A DNA stretch of 64,000 nt from Dioscorea cayenensis subsp. rotundata (GCF_009730915.1 NC_052487.1:3807928-3871927); one strand, 5' to 3'. Positions 1-13,127 are shown, counted from the stretch's first letter. A program made the numbers and translations. Notes: generated by a model not told the origin, from the sequence alone.

Positions 1-905
1 TACATAGATTAATGTGGTGCTTGGGAAACTAATTTCAAGACAAGAACTTTTGGGGGAAAAATTAAAAATTGAGCTTTTATCTTAAAAATTATATTTCAAG
101 ATAACATTTAATTTTAGTTACTAAATAGAAACACTAAACACTCATCATGTGACACTATTACTTATTTATCTATTTTTGAAGGATATAGACATCACTTCAA
201 AATAAGGATGCAATAGCGCACCATCTATAACATTTTCATTTTTCAATGAAATAAATATAAACTTTATAAAACTAAATTAAATAAAAAAATATTACAAGAT
301 GTATACCAACACAACAACTCCAACGTTCCCATTTTACATTTTCATTTTTCCGAATGAGATAAATAGAAATTTTATAAGACTAAATTAAATAAAAAAATAT
401 TACAAGATATATAACAACATAAAAACTCCAATATTCATCTAAAATTCCCAGAAAATTGATAAAAGATTTTTTATACTATTATTTTTAATTAATAAATTAT
501 TAAAATACATAATTATAATCAAAACATACAGCTATTATATTTGAGTGAATATAATCTCATTTGTTTTGATTTAAAATAAAAAAAACCTTAAATTATATAT
601 ATATATATATATATATGAGAATAAGTCTGCCTGCATAGTAACGATTAAGGTGCACGAATTCATAAGCACAGTGCATCCCACTTTTCACTGTGCTACTATT
701 TATAAGCACAATAATATTATTTATCAAACAGTACAGTGATCGACCGTTGAATTAAAATCCAACGGTTGATAATATTATTTATCAAACAGTGATCGACTAT
801 TTATCAAACAGTGATCTACCGTTGAATTAAAATCCAACGGCTGATACCAACATTTATAGATTTCGATTCTACGAATGTTGATAGAGAGCGCATGAACGTA
901 ACCTC

Positions 906-941
<36 letters not shown>

Positions 942-1222
942 CGCATGAATATAAGATCATAAATTTTTCTATATGATCTTTCTATCTTGTTGGAGAGAGA
1001 ATATATATATATATATATATAGGGGGGGGGGCAAGGAAATCATAATTCATATGAAAAATGCTATTTTTATTTTTATTTTTAAATGTTACCTCATATTCTT
1101 TAAAAAAAAAAATTACATAAAAATAATAAAATTACTATATTAAATAAATTTGATGTTGAGTGATAATAAATAATATGGCTAGCCAAATATAAATCTCCTC
1201 TAATATTTTTGTTATTAAACCT

Positions 1223-1259
<37 letters not shown>

Positions 1260-2870
1260 AACTTATCAATACATAATTATCAATATTTAGGATATTAATA
1301 TAAAAATAAAAAATAAAAATAAAATACTAAAAAATGCAATTGTTATTATAAAATCTCTAAAATAAAAAAACATTGTAGATCTCATGAATTGTTAAGTTTT
1401 TTTTTTTCTCTTTGATCAATTTTCTCCAAGTTTATGCTTTATTTTCATTATCGGGATTTATCGTTTTTTTCTGTTTGTTTTATATCTAATTTAATTTTTT
1501 AAAATTTTTTATGTGATTATTTGTTGTGTAAAAGTATTTATATTTGTTGAATGATTGTTAGATATTTGTTTCATTATGAAAATTATTGTGAAAAAATGTT
1601 ATATATTTGTGATTAATTGTTATGAAAATTTTAATTATTCATTATATTATTTGTTAAATAATTGTTATATGTAATAATTAACTTATATATAAATTTGTTT
1701 AAAATTGTTTTTTAATTGCTGTTAATTTAGTATTTAACTACTTGAGTTAATCGCTAATTATGTAGATATGATAGCGGATTTACACATAAACTAAATTTTT
1801 TTAGATGAATATATATTTTATATTTTTAAGATATTAATTATTATAATCTCAAGTTTAAATTAATAGAATTATTTAATATTTTAAAAAAATTTAAAATTTA
1901 AATTGAACACCCCCTCAATTTCAGTTATGTTTCCGCTCTATATAAGATCATAAATTTTTCCATCTTGTTGGAGAGAGAAGATAAAACCAAACTGAGTCGG
2001 CTTGGATTTTACCATCGCTATTTTACTATCCTCATAATTATTCATGACTATTTTAGTCTCTAGCGTGAAAATAATGCCTACTATATTCCTTGTGAAAATT
2101 ATAACTTTATAAATATTCTTTTTAATGATGATCAAATAATCTCTCTAACATTTTAATTTACTTTTTAATCAATATTTTTGATTTTTTTTTATTATTAAAT
2201 AGTAAGAATATCCGGTCAAAAGACACATGCGCATACTCACCTTCTCCATGCTTGGGAGCAAGTGCAGTGGCGCCGGTAGATGGGGATAAATCACATATAA
2301 TCTTATAATTTAAATTTAATTTAAATTATAAATTAAAGTTTTAAAAGTGAGGGATGTTTTGGGAATCTACAAAATTTAAAGGATTTTTCAAAAAATTGAA
2401 AAGGTACAAGTGCCCAAGTTAAAAAAAAAGTTAGGACCATGCACACAAGCGCATATGCCTTACTTTGCCTAAACTTAGGGATAAATATGAGTTCCTCCCT
2501 AAAACAAACACTTTAAGTAAAGAATCAGAACCTTTCATCTGATATAAATTATTAATATACATATATACATAGATTGATGAACGGTTGAATTTTAATCAAT
2601 CGATCGTCCATTGTTTAATAAACAGTATCACTGTGTTTATAAATAGTAACACAATATTTTCATCTCAACTTTCAAATCGTGATCGTCACAATAACTCAAT
2701 TAATTTTGACCATCTAACCTTTTTTTACTAGCACTTATAGAAAACTATATACGAATCAAATAAACCATTTTGTCGAAACCACATGACCACGTATATCTGA
2801 AACAGTTACAATGGTATTATTGAAACTCGCTTGAACCCGTTCATCTCTTTGTCTCTCTCTGACACTTTCA
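1..2870. other. Gene-free AT-rich flank
   Basis: No coding exon could be recognised here. The stretch is dominated by A/T runs and (TA)n microsatellites near 595-615, 908-938, 1003-1020 and 1204-1257, with a run of ten G at 1022-1031. It holds the small duplications listed among the findings (733-846 and 950-1001/1941-1979). Short open frames on both strands are of low complexity and show no protein-like composition. Confidence 0.6.
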
Positions 2871-2878
2871 ATTGACGA

Positions 2879-4031
2879 CAGTGGCGGAACCAAGGGCGGC
2901 GAGCGGGGCTTCAACCCCACCCCGGCTCCGGTGAGGTTGCTTTCCGGCACTGATGAGTTAGGTTTTTTATATGTATATATTGATATTAGATAATATTTTG
3001 TTTGTAATCAATTATCAAGTAATGTCAATGTGCTTGAGTGGTTAGTAGGAATTTGATGATTAGAGTCCACTTAAGTTCAAATCCAAAAATTATAAAAATA
3101 AATTAAAAATAAAAAAAATAAGTTGATAATGGGTTGCAATGTTAAGTTTTTGATACTTTACTAATTAAAAACAAGTTTTTATTTTCAAAAAATTGCTAAA
3201 ATTTTAAATTTAAAATAATTTAAGCAAAAAATTAAATTGATAATGAGGCATTGAAATTTCAAATTTTTAATAAAAATTTATGAATAATATTAATAAAATT
3301 TATAAAAATATTTTAATAATGTAACAAAATTAAATAGATAATGGGTTGCAGTATTAAGTTTTTGATACTTTTAACTAATTAACAAATTTTCTTATTTTCA
3401 AAAAGTTGTTGAAATTTTAAATTTTATAAAATTTAAGAAAAAAAATTAAGTTCAGGCATTGAAATTTCAAATTTTTAATAAAAATTTATGAATAATATTA
3501 ATAAAATTTATAAAAATAATTTAATAATTTAAAAAATTAAATAGATAATGGGTTGCAGTATTAAGTTTTTGATACTTTTACTAATTAACAAGTTTTCTTA
3601 TTTTCAAAAAGTTGTTGAAATTTTATAAAATTTATGAAAAAAATTATATTGATAATGTGGCATTCAAATTTCAAATTTTTGATAAAAGTTTCTGAATAAT
3701 ATTAATAAAATTTATAAAAATAATTTAATAATTAAAAAAAAAATTAAGTTGATAATGTGGTTAGTTGTTATAATATAATAATAGACATGCTAAAGTGAAT
3801 GAATAATTGCTTAATTGTTTTGTTGAACATAATTATTTTTTTCAGTCAGATACATCATGATAACGATAATAGTTCAAATTATAGTTAATGTTTTTTTTTT
3901 CACTATATGTATATTAAAATTGTAGTTATATTATTGAACTAATTTTTACTGTAGATAATTATTTTATTTGATAATTGTTTTACACTTTGACTACAGCCCC
4001 TCTCTACCGGTATGTTCTGGTTCTGCCACAG
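2879..4031. mobile_element. Non-autonomous hAT-type element with internal tandem repeat
   Basis: The ends are imperfect terminal inverted repeats, CAGTGGCGGAACCA at the left and CTGTGGCAGAACCA (reverse complement of the right end). The 8-bp flanks are ATTGACGA (2871-2878) and GTTGACGA (4032-4039), 7 of 8 identical, which fits the 8-bp target duplication of hAT transposons. The ends are GC-rich and the core very AT-rich. The core contains a tandem repeat (see the separate entry) and no transposase frame, so the element is non-autonomous. A short tRNA-like stretch (about 3025-3080) lies inside it. Confidence 0.75.
3126..3750. repeat. Three tandem copies of a ~210-bp unit
   Basis: The string ATAATGGGTTGCA begins at 3126, 3338 and 3545, giving periods of 212 and 207 bp. 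A fourth truncated start (GATAATGTGG) follows near 3750. Units share the AAGTTTTTGATACTTT and TTGAAATTTCAAATTTTT blocks and differ by small indels. The whole array sits inside the hAT-type element, so it probably grew after or within that transposon. Confidence 0.8.
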
Positions 4032-4334
4032 GTTGACGATATATATATATATATATATATACACACTTTCAGTTGACGATATATATATATATATATATAT
4101 ATATCATATAATAAATTTGAAAAAATAAAACTGGGGTTTCTTTTTGGTTTATGACCAACTTTTTTTTTATATATATATATAAAACTGATTCCTCATAAAT
4201 GCTTTCTAGCATTGCACACATAATTACCTGAGAAGCATTTTGGATATTTTAGAATTAATTCAATTAAAAAATAATAATTTTTTTATAAACAAAAAGATCA
4301 GTATGTGGTCTGTTGAAAGTAGGATCATTAAGTT

Positions 4335-4692
4335 TAGACACGGAGCCAAAAATTTTTTTAAGAGGGGCCAAAATTTTTTTTAAAGAAAACTAAATTTTTT
4401 TTTAGAGGACAAGTAAAACATGAATGAGACAAATATTAGATTTTTATAAATAATTTTTTAAAACTATATATTTTTAAAATAAAAAAAAATATATATATAT
4501 ATTAGAAAATCAAGAAAACTATAATTTTTTTAAAATAATATATATATATATATATATAGTGATTTTTAGAAAATCAAGTTGTCGCATAATAAATTTTTCA
4601 AAAAAAAAACTATTATTATATAACCAATTTATTAAATATCAAAAGATTAAACTATATAATTTTATAATTTTTTTAAAACTATAATATTCTTA

Positions 4693-4723
<31 letters not shown>

Positions 4724-4993
4724 CTAATTTAAAAAAAATCAACTTGTTATTTACTCATCAAACAATAGATTCTTACAAAAAAAATAATTATATAAATCAA
4801 TTTAAAAAATATTAAAGAACTAAACAATAAAATTTCACAAAGTTTTTTTTTCCTAAAAATATTAATTTTTATATTATATGAATTAATTTGATATATATAT
4901 ATATATATATATACATATATAATTTTAAAAAAAAAAAAACAAAAACGAAAACTTGGGCATGGTCCCCCTTCGCCCACCACTAGCTCTGCCCTG
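4335..4993. mobile_element. Degenerate hAT-type element
   Basis: The left end reads TAGACACGGAGCCA and the right end, reverse-complemented, CAGGGCAGAGCTA, resembling the common plant hAT terminus CAGGGGCGGAGC. The flanking octamers ATTAAGTT (4327-4334) and ATTGAGTT (4994-5001) match at 7 of 8 positions. The interior is A/T-rich with three (TA)n tracts and no recognisable transposase. The boundaries rest mainly on the flanking repeat. Confidence 0.5.
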
Positions 4994-5249
4994 ATTGAGT
5001 TAAAGTTTGGTTATTTGGAATTGTTTTAATATAAAAGTTTATAACTTATGGCTTATTTGGATAGCCCAAAATTATGGCATAATCTGTATAATATCACATA
5101 ATTTAACATTTTCTGAGAATTATGCCATAATGATTGTTTGGATACTTATTTTAAAATATAAAATTATGACAAGTATTATGGCATAAAAAAATATTCCACT
5201 AAAAGTGGAATAATTTCTTATTGTAAAAAGTCTCTCTTTTTTTACTAAA

Positions 5250-5640
5250 GCCACTAGTCATCGATCCGCCGATGGTCCGGTCGACCACCGGTGACTGGTC
5301 ACCGGTCGGGCCGGCCTCTAGCCACCGGTCCACCGGGGATTCGGCCGGCAGGTCTCCGGTGACAGGTCAGCAGTCCACCGGTGGTCCGGCAGGCCTCCGG
5401 CGGTTAGGCACCGGTCCACCAGTGATCTGCCATCGGTCCGGCCGCCCTCCGGTGACACGTCGATTGTCCACCGATGGTCCGGTCGGCCTCCTTCAGTTGG
5501 CCACAGGTTCACCTGCGGTCCGGTAACCTACAGGCTGGCCTCTGATGACCGGCCACCGATGGTCCGGCCATTGGCCGACGATCCACAGTTGGTCTGGGCG
5601 GCGACCAACCAGCAGTCCAGTCGTCGATCACGCCAGTCTC
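5250..5640. repeat. GC-rich degenerate minisatellite rich in ACCGGT
   Basis: About 390 bp of very GC-rich sequence sits abruptly in AT-rich surroundings. It is built from shuffled copies of CCACCGGT, GGTCCGGC, GGCCTCCGGTGAC and CCGATGGTCCGG. Open frames exist on both strands because the repeat lacks stops; their composition is purely repeat-driven, so no gene is called. The flanks (from about 5055, and to about 5690) contain TTTGGATAG-like and rough complement GGTTAAC/CCGAACA strings, hinting that the array lies inside a MITE-like element. Confidence 0.7.
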
Positions 5641-6117
5641 CATAATTTTTATTATTATTATTTTGTTAACCGAACACTCATATTGTAAGAATAAAATATG
5701 CCACAATTTCTATAATAATCACTTGCACTTTCTACACAATTTTGGTAAAATTATACCATAATATTGATTATAATAATTATTTTAAAATTAAAAATTAGTA
5801 CTATTAATGGTAGTATTATTAATTTTAATAAACTGATCTAAAATAATTAATAAATATAATTCATGTAATTTAATCCAAAAATCTATACAAATATTCTTGA
5901 CTTGGAAATGTTTTTCTTATTAATTTTTTTTACATATGCACCTATTTGAAAATGTGAAATTACAAATATACCATCACTACTTATAGGCTCAATCTTCTAA
6001 GGACATACTTAGAGATGCAATCTAAGAATGTTGATTGTTAGTCGGTTCTGAACACTATCGTAATAGTTACTGAATTAATCTCAACCATCAAAGTTGATTT
6101 CTACTGGACCTACAGTC

Positions 6118-6760
6118 TTGGGTTGGCAAAAATCCAGGTCTGGACAACTACATTATAAGTAACTAAATTAGATGCTCAGACCCGGCCCGGTTTTAAATCC
6201 AGACAAGTGTGACTTGCCCAGACCTGGTTTTTTTAAAAACGGGTTGTCCAAATGTACTAATTTTATTTAAATCTTGTAATATACATTTAAAATTAATTTA
6301 AATACTAAACTATATACATTTAAATCCGGACATTTAATATACAATTCAATGGCAATCATGAACAAAAGCCCGGCCGTCCGGATATATATAAGAAAAATAT
6401 GGGCTTGGGTTTGAAATGTATAAAAAAAAACATGAATAATCATATATATATATATATATATATATAAGAAATAAAAAAACAATCATATATGGGCTTGTGC
6501 TTTGAATTATGAACAATCATTTAAATGCTAATCTATATTTAATTAGCAATAAAAAAACATGGGCTTGGGCAAGTGGGCTTAACATTATATATATATAAGA
6601 AATTTAAAAATATAAAGACCAAGTTGTCCGAATTTAAATCCGGGCCTGGTAGACTATGTCCGGACCCGGCCCGTATTACTAAAATTTTTGTCCAAACCCG
6701 GTTTATTTCGGGCCGGACAAAATCAGGCCAGCTCGCCCGAACAAATTATTGCCACCCCTA
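6118..6760. mobile_element. hAT-type MITE, TIR TTGGGTTGGCAA/TAGGGGTGGCAA
   Basis: The left end TTGGGTTGGCAA pairs with the right end TTGCCACCCCTA. The flanking octamers are CTACAGTC (6110-6117) and CTGCAGTC (6761-6768), one mismatch. Both subterminal zones carry CCCGGCC, GGTCTGGAC and GGGCCGGAC type motifs around an AT-rich core. The ends match those of the elements at 12567 and 44937. No transposase is present. Confidence 0.75.
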
Positions 6761-6768
6761 CTGCAGTC

Positions 6769-8550
6769 AAGAGCATTCAAACTTAAATTAAACCGAAAGA
6801 ACACCAGATCAACCCGATGAGAGACAGTATAATGTTTCAACTCTGATGCCGGTATTGTTCATTGGGTTATTTCTTCCTGTCTATCTCCTCTCAATTCCCT
6901 CTCAATCTTTTATTTATCTGGGGCGTTCCTGTGAACGTCCTTCAGATTACTTTTTCTCATATATATATATTGAACTAAATCGTTAATCTAATTTATGCAA
7001 AAAAATCTTTTGTCACATTCAATTAAATCACATTGAAATTTTTATAATCAAATATTTTTCTTAAGTGTTTATATAGAAATTTATATTTTTAAAATAAAAT
7101 TTATTTTTTATAAATAATTACAAAACCGCTAACTTTTATCTGGCTACATAAGGGTACATAAAAATTAAAAATAAAAAAACCCCTCATATTAGTAAATGAT
7201 AAATAAAACAAAATTAACCAAGAAAACTAAGGCCCATTTCTCAGGCCAATCAGTTATAAAAAAGATCTATACATGTGTATGTGTGTGAGTTAATTGCAAA
7301 TTTATATAAATTGTACCTCACTTTGTCCTACTGAAATAATTCCATTCTTTTATTAAGAGATAATTATTTCTAACCAAATTTAAACCTCTGAAATTTGATT
7401 ATCTTTGTTATCACCAAACTGGACACCATACATGCAAAGGGAATTTTTATTATTTTGAATTTGGATTTTTCCAATTATAGCATGGTGGTAATAGGTTTTT
7501 AGTGTGGATTTAAAGTTACAATTCAAGTTCTGCATCCCCAGATGAAGACGAAGAGATGAATGACTGATCTCTGATTTTGTGTATGGTCCTGATTAAGTGC
7601 ATTTGTCATATTTGTTAAAAAAAATAAGTGATTTTGTGAAGAGAGAATATTTGAAATGAAGAATTGGGAGGAATTAATACTTTTCTGATATATTAAAAAT
7701 TAATATCACATCTAATAGTTCTGATATTTTTATTAAAAACGTGAGAAAATTCTTAAAAAAAATAAAATAAAATAAAATTGTTGATATGGCTAGGCTACCA
7801 GTGCTATCCTAACCTAAGGCATTCCCTACTTCCTAACATTTGAAATCTTTGCACAATACTTTACACCTAAAATCCCTCTCCATGTTTTTTACCCCACTTT
7901 GTTATACTTATCCCCAACATGCATCTTTCACAAAATCCTCATCTTATTCTACTCCGGAATCATAATCCAAGGGTATCTTTATTTTTCCACTCTTATTTTA
8001 CCTATCAAATCCTAATTATCCTACTTGATTATTTATAGATTTTTATTCTAATATTTTCTCCTTTAGAAATGTATGAAATAAGATTTATTTCTAGAGAAAC
8101 GTTATTAATACATATTTGTATTTATTTGTCTTTTTTACAACACTTGTCATTTTTGAAAATAAAAAAATAAAAAACCGTGAACAAAGAGAAATTGAATAAA
8201 TAATTTTTTTTAAAAAAAACAATAGGAGACCAATACAAAATAACTACTATAATAATTAATAATAAAGGATTAATCTAAACATGTGATGTAACATAATGTG
8301 TATCAATAGTAGATAAGCATTGAACTTAGACAAACGAGACAAACAAAATCTTTTCATAGTACGAAATATAAGATCAACTTGGAACATAATAACATTACAA
8401 ATAGATATGATAACCTAATTTTAATAAAGCATGTCTATATGCATTCAAATGCATTCATTGTATCAAAGAATAAAACCTTATAAAAAACAAAGTATCAAAC
8501 AATATTTTCTTTTATTTTTGTGATCTTGTTATCACTAGGTTCAATACGAG

Positions 8551-8588
<38 letters not shown>

Positions 8589-9130
8589 AAGGATAAAAAT
8601 AAACTCATTTAAAACTACTCTTTTTTAAAAATATGTGGCCGGCTATGAAACTAACATTGTTATCAATTACTTGACATACATATATTTGTCTTTGTTTAGG
8701 TACTAGGTTTCTCATTACATTGAATATGAAGTTTTTGTTTCATTGTTACAAAGTTTAATAAATATTTGATTGTGATTGATAAACAATATAAGAGTAATAA
8801 TAATTGAAATCAATACCCGGTCTTATATGCTTAAATCCATATTTTCCAAATTAACAGTTGTTTAAATCCATCCTTTTAATACATACTAATCTATTCTCTA
8901 ATACCACATTAGATAAAATAAAATAAAATTATCATCTAGTCCTAATTTAATCCAAAAACTTAAACCCGATAAGATAAAGAACTATGGCATAGTCCAGTGA
9001 TATCTCCTGGCTATCTCTTAACAAACCACCTTTATAGCTTTCATCCGGATAACACAAAAAAAAAAAAAAACAAAGAAAACTCGTAAAATAAAAAACTCAT
9101 GATTATATATTGAAAACTTAGATGGAAATA
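6769..9130. other. Intergenic AT-rich region, no gene seen
   Basis: No exon-like frame, conserved motif or RNA gene was recognised. The stretch holds a (TA)n tract at 8556-8582 and low-complexity A/T sequence. Confidence 0.5.
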
Positions 9131-9968
9131 TTAACAAGGACGGACATTTGGTCTCATCCTGATTTTATAAGGGGCGTATAAACAATTACAAATTTTTAAA
9201 GGGGTATATTAGAAAAAGAAAATTTTAAATAAGAGAGGCAGGTCCCAGAAGCCAGGTTCCCATGCTTGACTCTGCAACCAAAACCACAGAAACAGTACAG
9301 CAGAGTTACAGCAGAGTGGCAGCATAGCCTTGAAACAAAGTGTCCCAAATTTTAGGGCCTTTGTCCCATAACCATCACAGCTTGAAACTTGAAACAAGAG
9401 CTCTTCATGTATTCTCTTTTATCTTTTCTTTTTATTTATAGCAATCAATTGAAAATGTGTTCAAATAACATATAATTAACTGTGGATTAACATGTTACAA
9501 ATGACCAAAGTGCATGTACCAAACCAGCATTCAATAATATTAGCATATGATAAGTTTCACAAAGTATAACATGTTCACCAAAACAAATAAAACAGAATAT
9601 GATCCGAAAAAGGCGAAGCCTGGTTATATCATACTCTGAATCGATGCGCAGAACAGAAAACGGAGTTTTTGAAGCATTGCAGAAAAAAATTACAGAAGTT
9701 TGGAACAACGAACCGATCATCATTTACAACAGAAATGACTAGTGTTGAGACATACAAAGATTAGGATGAATCGATCGGATGAACTTGTGTTCCTAAGAAC
9801 ATTCAGAAAGCTACATGATGTTTGTCTTCTCAGTACATTAGGCTCGGCAAACCATAAAACATAAATATGCGACATTTTGCAAATTAAACTCTAAAAACTT
9901 CGGGTGTTTGAGAATTGCGCTTACGGCCTTTTTTTGATTCAATTCATCAGTTGTGGTTTTACTGCTTG

Positions 9969-11924
9969 CTAGTTCCTGTTTTTGCATTTCTCCATTGCTC
10001 TTGGAGCTGAAAGCAGACCAATTATATCACTAATCTTGACATCTTGAATATGATTATAAAAAATATAAGTGTAGAAATTCTCGATTAAAAACATTCCGTA
10101 ACATAACCAAGACCATTAAACTTAACAACAGTATGATATCATTGACTTTAAATTTTCATAAGAATGCTTACCAAGTCCAATTGCATCGGAACCTGTCATG
10201 ATCCTCAGTCTTCTACAAGAGTCGGTGAACATTCTGCATTTTCACAATAATTATTAATCAAAGTCTATCCTCCAAACAAAATTATAGTCAAAATTCGGCT
10301 TTCCCAAGTAGCGGTAGTTTATCAGTTGCACATGAAGAAATTACAAAGCTACTAGTAGGAATGAAAAATATGGTACTCACTCCCATGGCACATCTCCGAC
10401 AAGCATCCAGTCTCCGTCTTTGTCTTCGTAAGTAAGCACATATTCAGATCCATTGAGAAGATCCGTCAACCGGCTCTCACTCAATCCATCTCTGCCGGGT
10501 ATTCCATTGGTACTACACTGTCCTGAAATGTTACAAAATATGTATGCCAGTAAATCTAAACATGAATTGTACTTACTTTCATGCAAACTAATCAATAACA
10601 TTAGAACAGCAGGAGATTACCAATAGTAAAGCAGCTGAACATTTTCTCAAGTGCCGACGAGAGTTCTTTATAGTTACAGTAAGTTTTGAGATCAACCTTC
10701 CTAAGATAAGGAGCTCCATCCATGCTAACCTTCACATAAAGACACCCTGCTCCTTGTTTAACTTCAGCTTCATCCTTGTTCTTCGAAGGGGTTGTTGCCA
10801 TTGTGTTCTTACGATAGTTTCGAATTGGTGGCCAACCGACAACCTGTGCCCTGTTCCATTGCTTTCATTCATCAAGCTCAAATTTTAACCAAAACTATAC
10901 TACCATAGTAATCAAACAACAAGTTTGCTTTGAGTTTGCAAATCCATGTAAACAATCCTTACAAACTTTGTCCTGTTTCATTGTACACATAATTGAAACT
11001 CAAATCTATAACTAAGCGAGACTAATCTACTGATGAAACAAGTTTTTTCTAGAATAATGTGAATCTATGTTTGTGAAAAAAGAATAGATCTTCTAATGTT
11101 CTTGTGTCACATATGATGCATTATAAGACTGAAAAAAAAATTATAAAAAAAAAGGCTATAAAAACAAGCAAAACTTGAATAGATTAGTAATGAATTCAAT
11201 TCATTAACAAAAATTTCTAAATAAAAAGTTCTATCTCCCACATTTAACAGAAACTAAATACCAAAACTTCAATAGAAACAAAGTACAAACTCTCAATAAA
11301 TTAGTTTTTTTTTTTTCAAACTAAGAAAAATCCCATCATTCAATCAAAACCACAAAAATGTCAAAAACCCTCTTACCTCCAAACATCACATCCAGAAAAG
11401 AGAAAAAAAATCAAGAAACACAGATTAAATACCAATAAAATTCCACTTCCAGTCAAAAAATAACAACAAATTCCTGCCCCATCCATGAAAAACCTCAAAC
11501 AAAAAACTCACTTTGGAGCAGGAGCAATCCCACGATCAGCATCCTTCCCACCATTCTGCACCTTCTTCCCTCCCCACCGCCCCACCAGCATCGTTCCCCC
11601 ACTCCCACTCCCCACCCCTCCCTCCCCTCTCGGCGAGTACAAGCCACTACCTTTCCCCACCTCCACCTCCGATCCAGCCCCTCCACCCAACCCCCACTTC
11701 CCAACCCCATCAATAGTATCCGAAAACCCTCTCTTCGCTCCCGAAACCAAGCTCTTCACCATCCCTTTGTTTCTCTCCGGCGATTGAGACCCAGGCAACC
11801 CAAGCCGCAGCTCAGTCTCCTTGAATCCAAGCTTCCGCTCCTCCTCCTCAACCGGGACCTTCTCCGGCGCCTCCTTCGTCGCCGTGAGCCCGATGTAGTC
11901 ATGCTCCAGCGGCGGCGGCGTCAT
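9969..11924 (-). CDS. IAA: Aux/IAA auxin-responsive repressor (complete, 5 exons)
   Basis: Nuclear short-lived repressor that binds ARF transcription factors and is degraded through TIR1/AFB when auxin is present. Exons in transcript order are 11924-11512, 10850-10621, 10522-10381, 10233-10172 and 10006-9969; all joins are GT-AG and give one 294-residue frame. Domain I, the EAR-type repressor motif, reads TELRLGLPG at residues 37-45. The degron core [13 protein letters not shown] is at 141-153. The C-terminal PB1 domain (domains III/IV) runs from about 174 to 286, with the basic YLRKVDL face and the acidic [12 protein letters not shown] face both present. The start was chosen as the first ATG giving a normal-length N terminus; an upstream in-frame ATG at 12059 would add 45 unlike residues. 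The N-terminal half is unusually Gly-rich. All four family domains are intact, so it should be a canonical auxin-degradable IAA; the exact orthologue number cannot be assigned. Confidence 0.95.
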
Positions 11925-12566
11925 CGTCGATTGTTTCCTCTCAGAACTACACAGAGCATCAAGAGCTAAAAAAAGAGAAGAAAAAAAACTAATAAAAAAA
12001 AGCGATCTTTTTGAGCGCAAACGAGAGGTTCTTGGCCTATTAACTCTCTCATATATCAACCATTTCTAGGGGTCTAACTGAAAAACATTTATAAACTAGG
12101 GACTAGATTCTAAAATGCATGAATATTTCCGTCGTGTTAATAATAATCTATATAAAAAAAAGTAACACCTTGATATGACAAAGATTTTAAGTATTGTAGT
12201 AGCCACTGTTTCACGTAGTGGTATGTTATTTGAATAATGAATGAATAGAACTGTGCAAATACTGTATAGAATTATATATATACTGTAAAAATATATTTAG
12301 TCTTGTTAATAAATTTATAAAGGGTCATTAAATCACTGTAATTAGTGCATTTTCATATTTTCTGTTTTTTAACACTATTTTATGAATCGGTGGTTATCGC
12401 TATTGTCAGAAGACATGTAACGTGTAAGCTTCACTCATCAACCTTTTCTCAGGGTCTCATTGAAAAAAAATCACAAAATAAAGACTAAATTGAAAAAAGA
12501 TAACAAACCAGGGACTGAAGTATAAAATAAATGCATGAATATATATAGATGTCAATGAAGTAAAAC

Positions 12567-13127
12567 TAGGGGTGGCAATTTTTAACACGACACGACACGA
12601 CACGGTCTTAGGAGGGTTTGGGTTTGGGTTAAACGGGTTAGTGTCATAAACGGGTCGACCCGTTTATGATACGCCTAAATTAAGCTGGTTCGTGTCATAA
12701 ACGGGTTGATATGTATATGGCACGGTTAACCCATTTAATATGAATAGGTAAATGTGTTTGATAGTAAACTTGATAAATTAATTAAATTATTCTCACGGCA
12801 AATATGATGTTTAAATATTTTACGTTTAATATTAGTTTGGATTTTAAAAAAAATGTTTTAATTAAAAATTCGTGTCGCGTGTCGTGTCGTGTGGCGTGTT
12901 AAACGTGTCATGTTTTAAACAGATAAACAGGTCATATTGACTTATTTAAGACTTAAACGTGTTAAATGTGTCGTGTCGTGTCGCCACGGGTTTTAGACGT
13001 GTCGTGTTCGTGTTCTAAAAATTTACCCGTTTAATAATCGTGTCGTGTTCGTGTCAGAGTTAAACGTGTCAAATTCACAGGTCAACCCGACACGAACATG
13101 ACCCGTTAACCCGTTTTGCCACCCCTA
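12567..13127. mobile_element. hAT-type MITE with CGTGTCGTGT arrays, perfect 8-bp TSD
   Basis: The perfect 12-bp terminal inverted repeat TAGGGGTGGCAA/TTGCCACCCCTA is flanked by identical octamers AGTAAAAC (12559-12566 and 13128-13135). Arrays of ACACG/CGTGTCGTGT and ACCCGTTTA lie at both ends, with an AT-rich middle. No coding capacity is seen. The perfect target duplication makes the boundaries secure. It lies about 0.64 kb upstream of the Aux/IAA start codon. Confidence 0.9.

Noticed and set aside
3025..3080. tRNA gene candidate (GCTTGAGTGGTTAG ... GTTCAAATCC)
   Set aside because: A- and B-box-like strings are present, but no acceptor-stem pairing or full cloverleaf was seen; it is more likely a tRNA-derived repeat fragment inside the hAT-type element.
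5272..5706. Overlapping open frames of 64-84 residues on both strands in the GC-rich block
   Set aside because: They exist because the minisatellite motif lacks stop codons; composition is Arg/Pro/Gly repeat-like on both strands and no domain or splice structure supports a gene.
11485..11787. 100-residue plus-strand frame over Aux/IAA exon 1
   Set aside because: Shadow of the Gly-rich sense coding sequence; Pro/Ser-rich low complexity.
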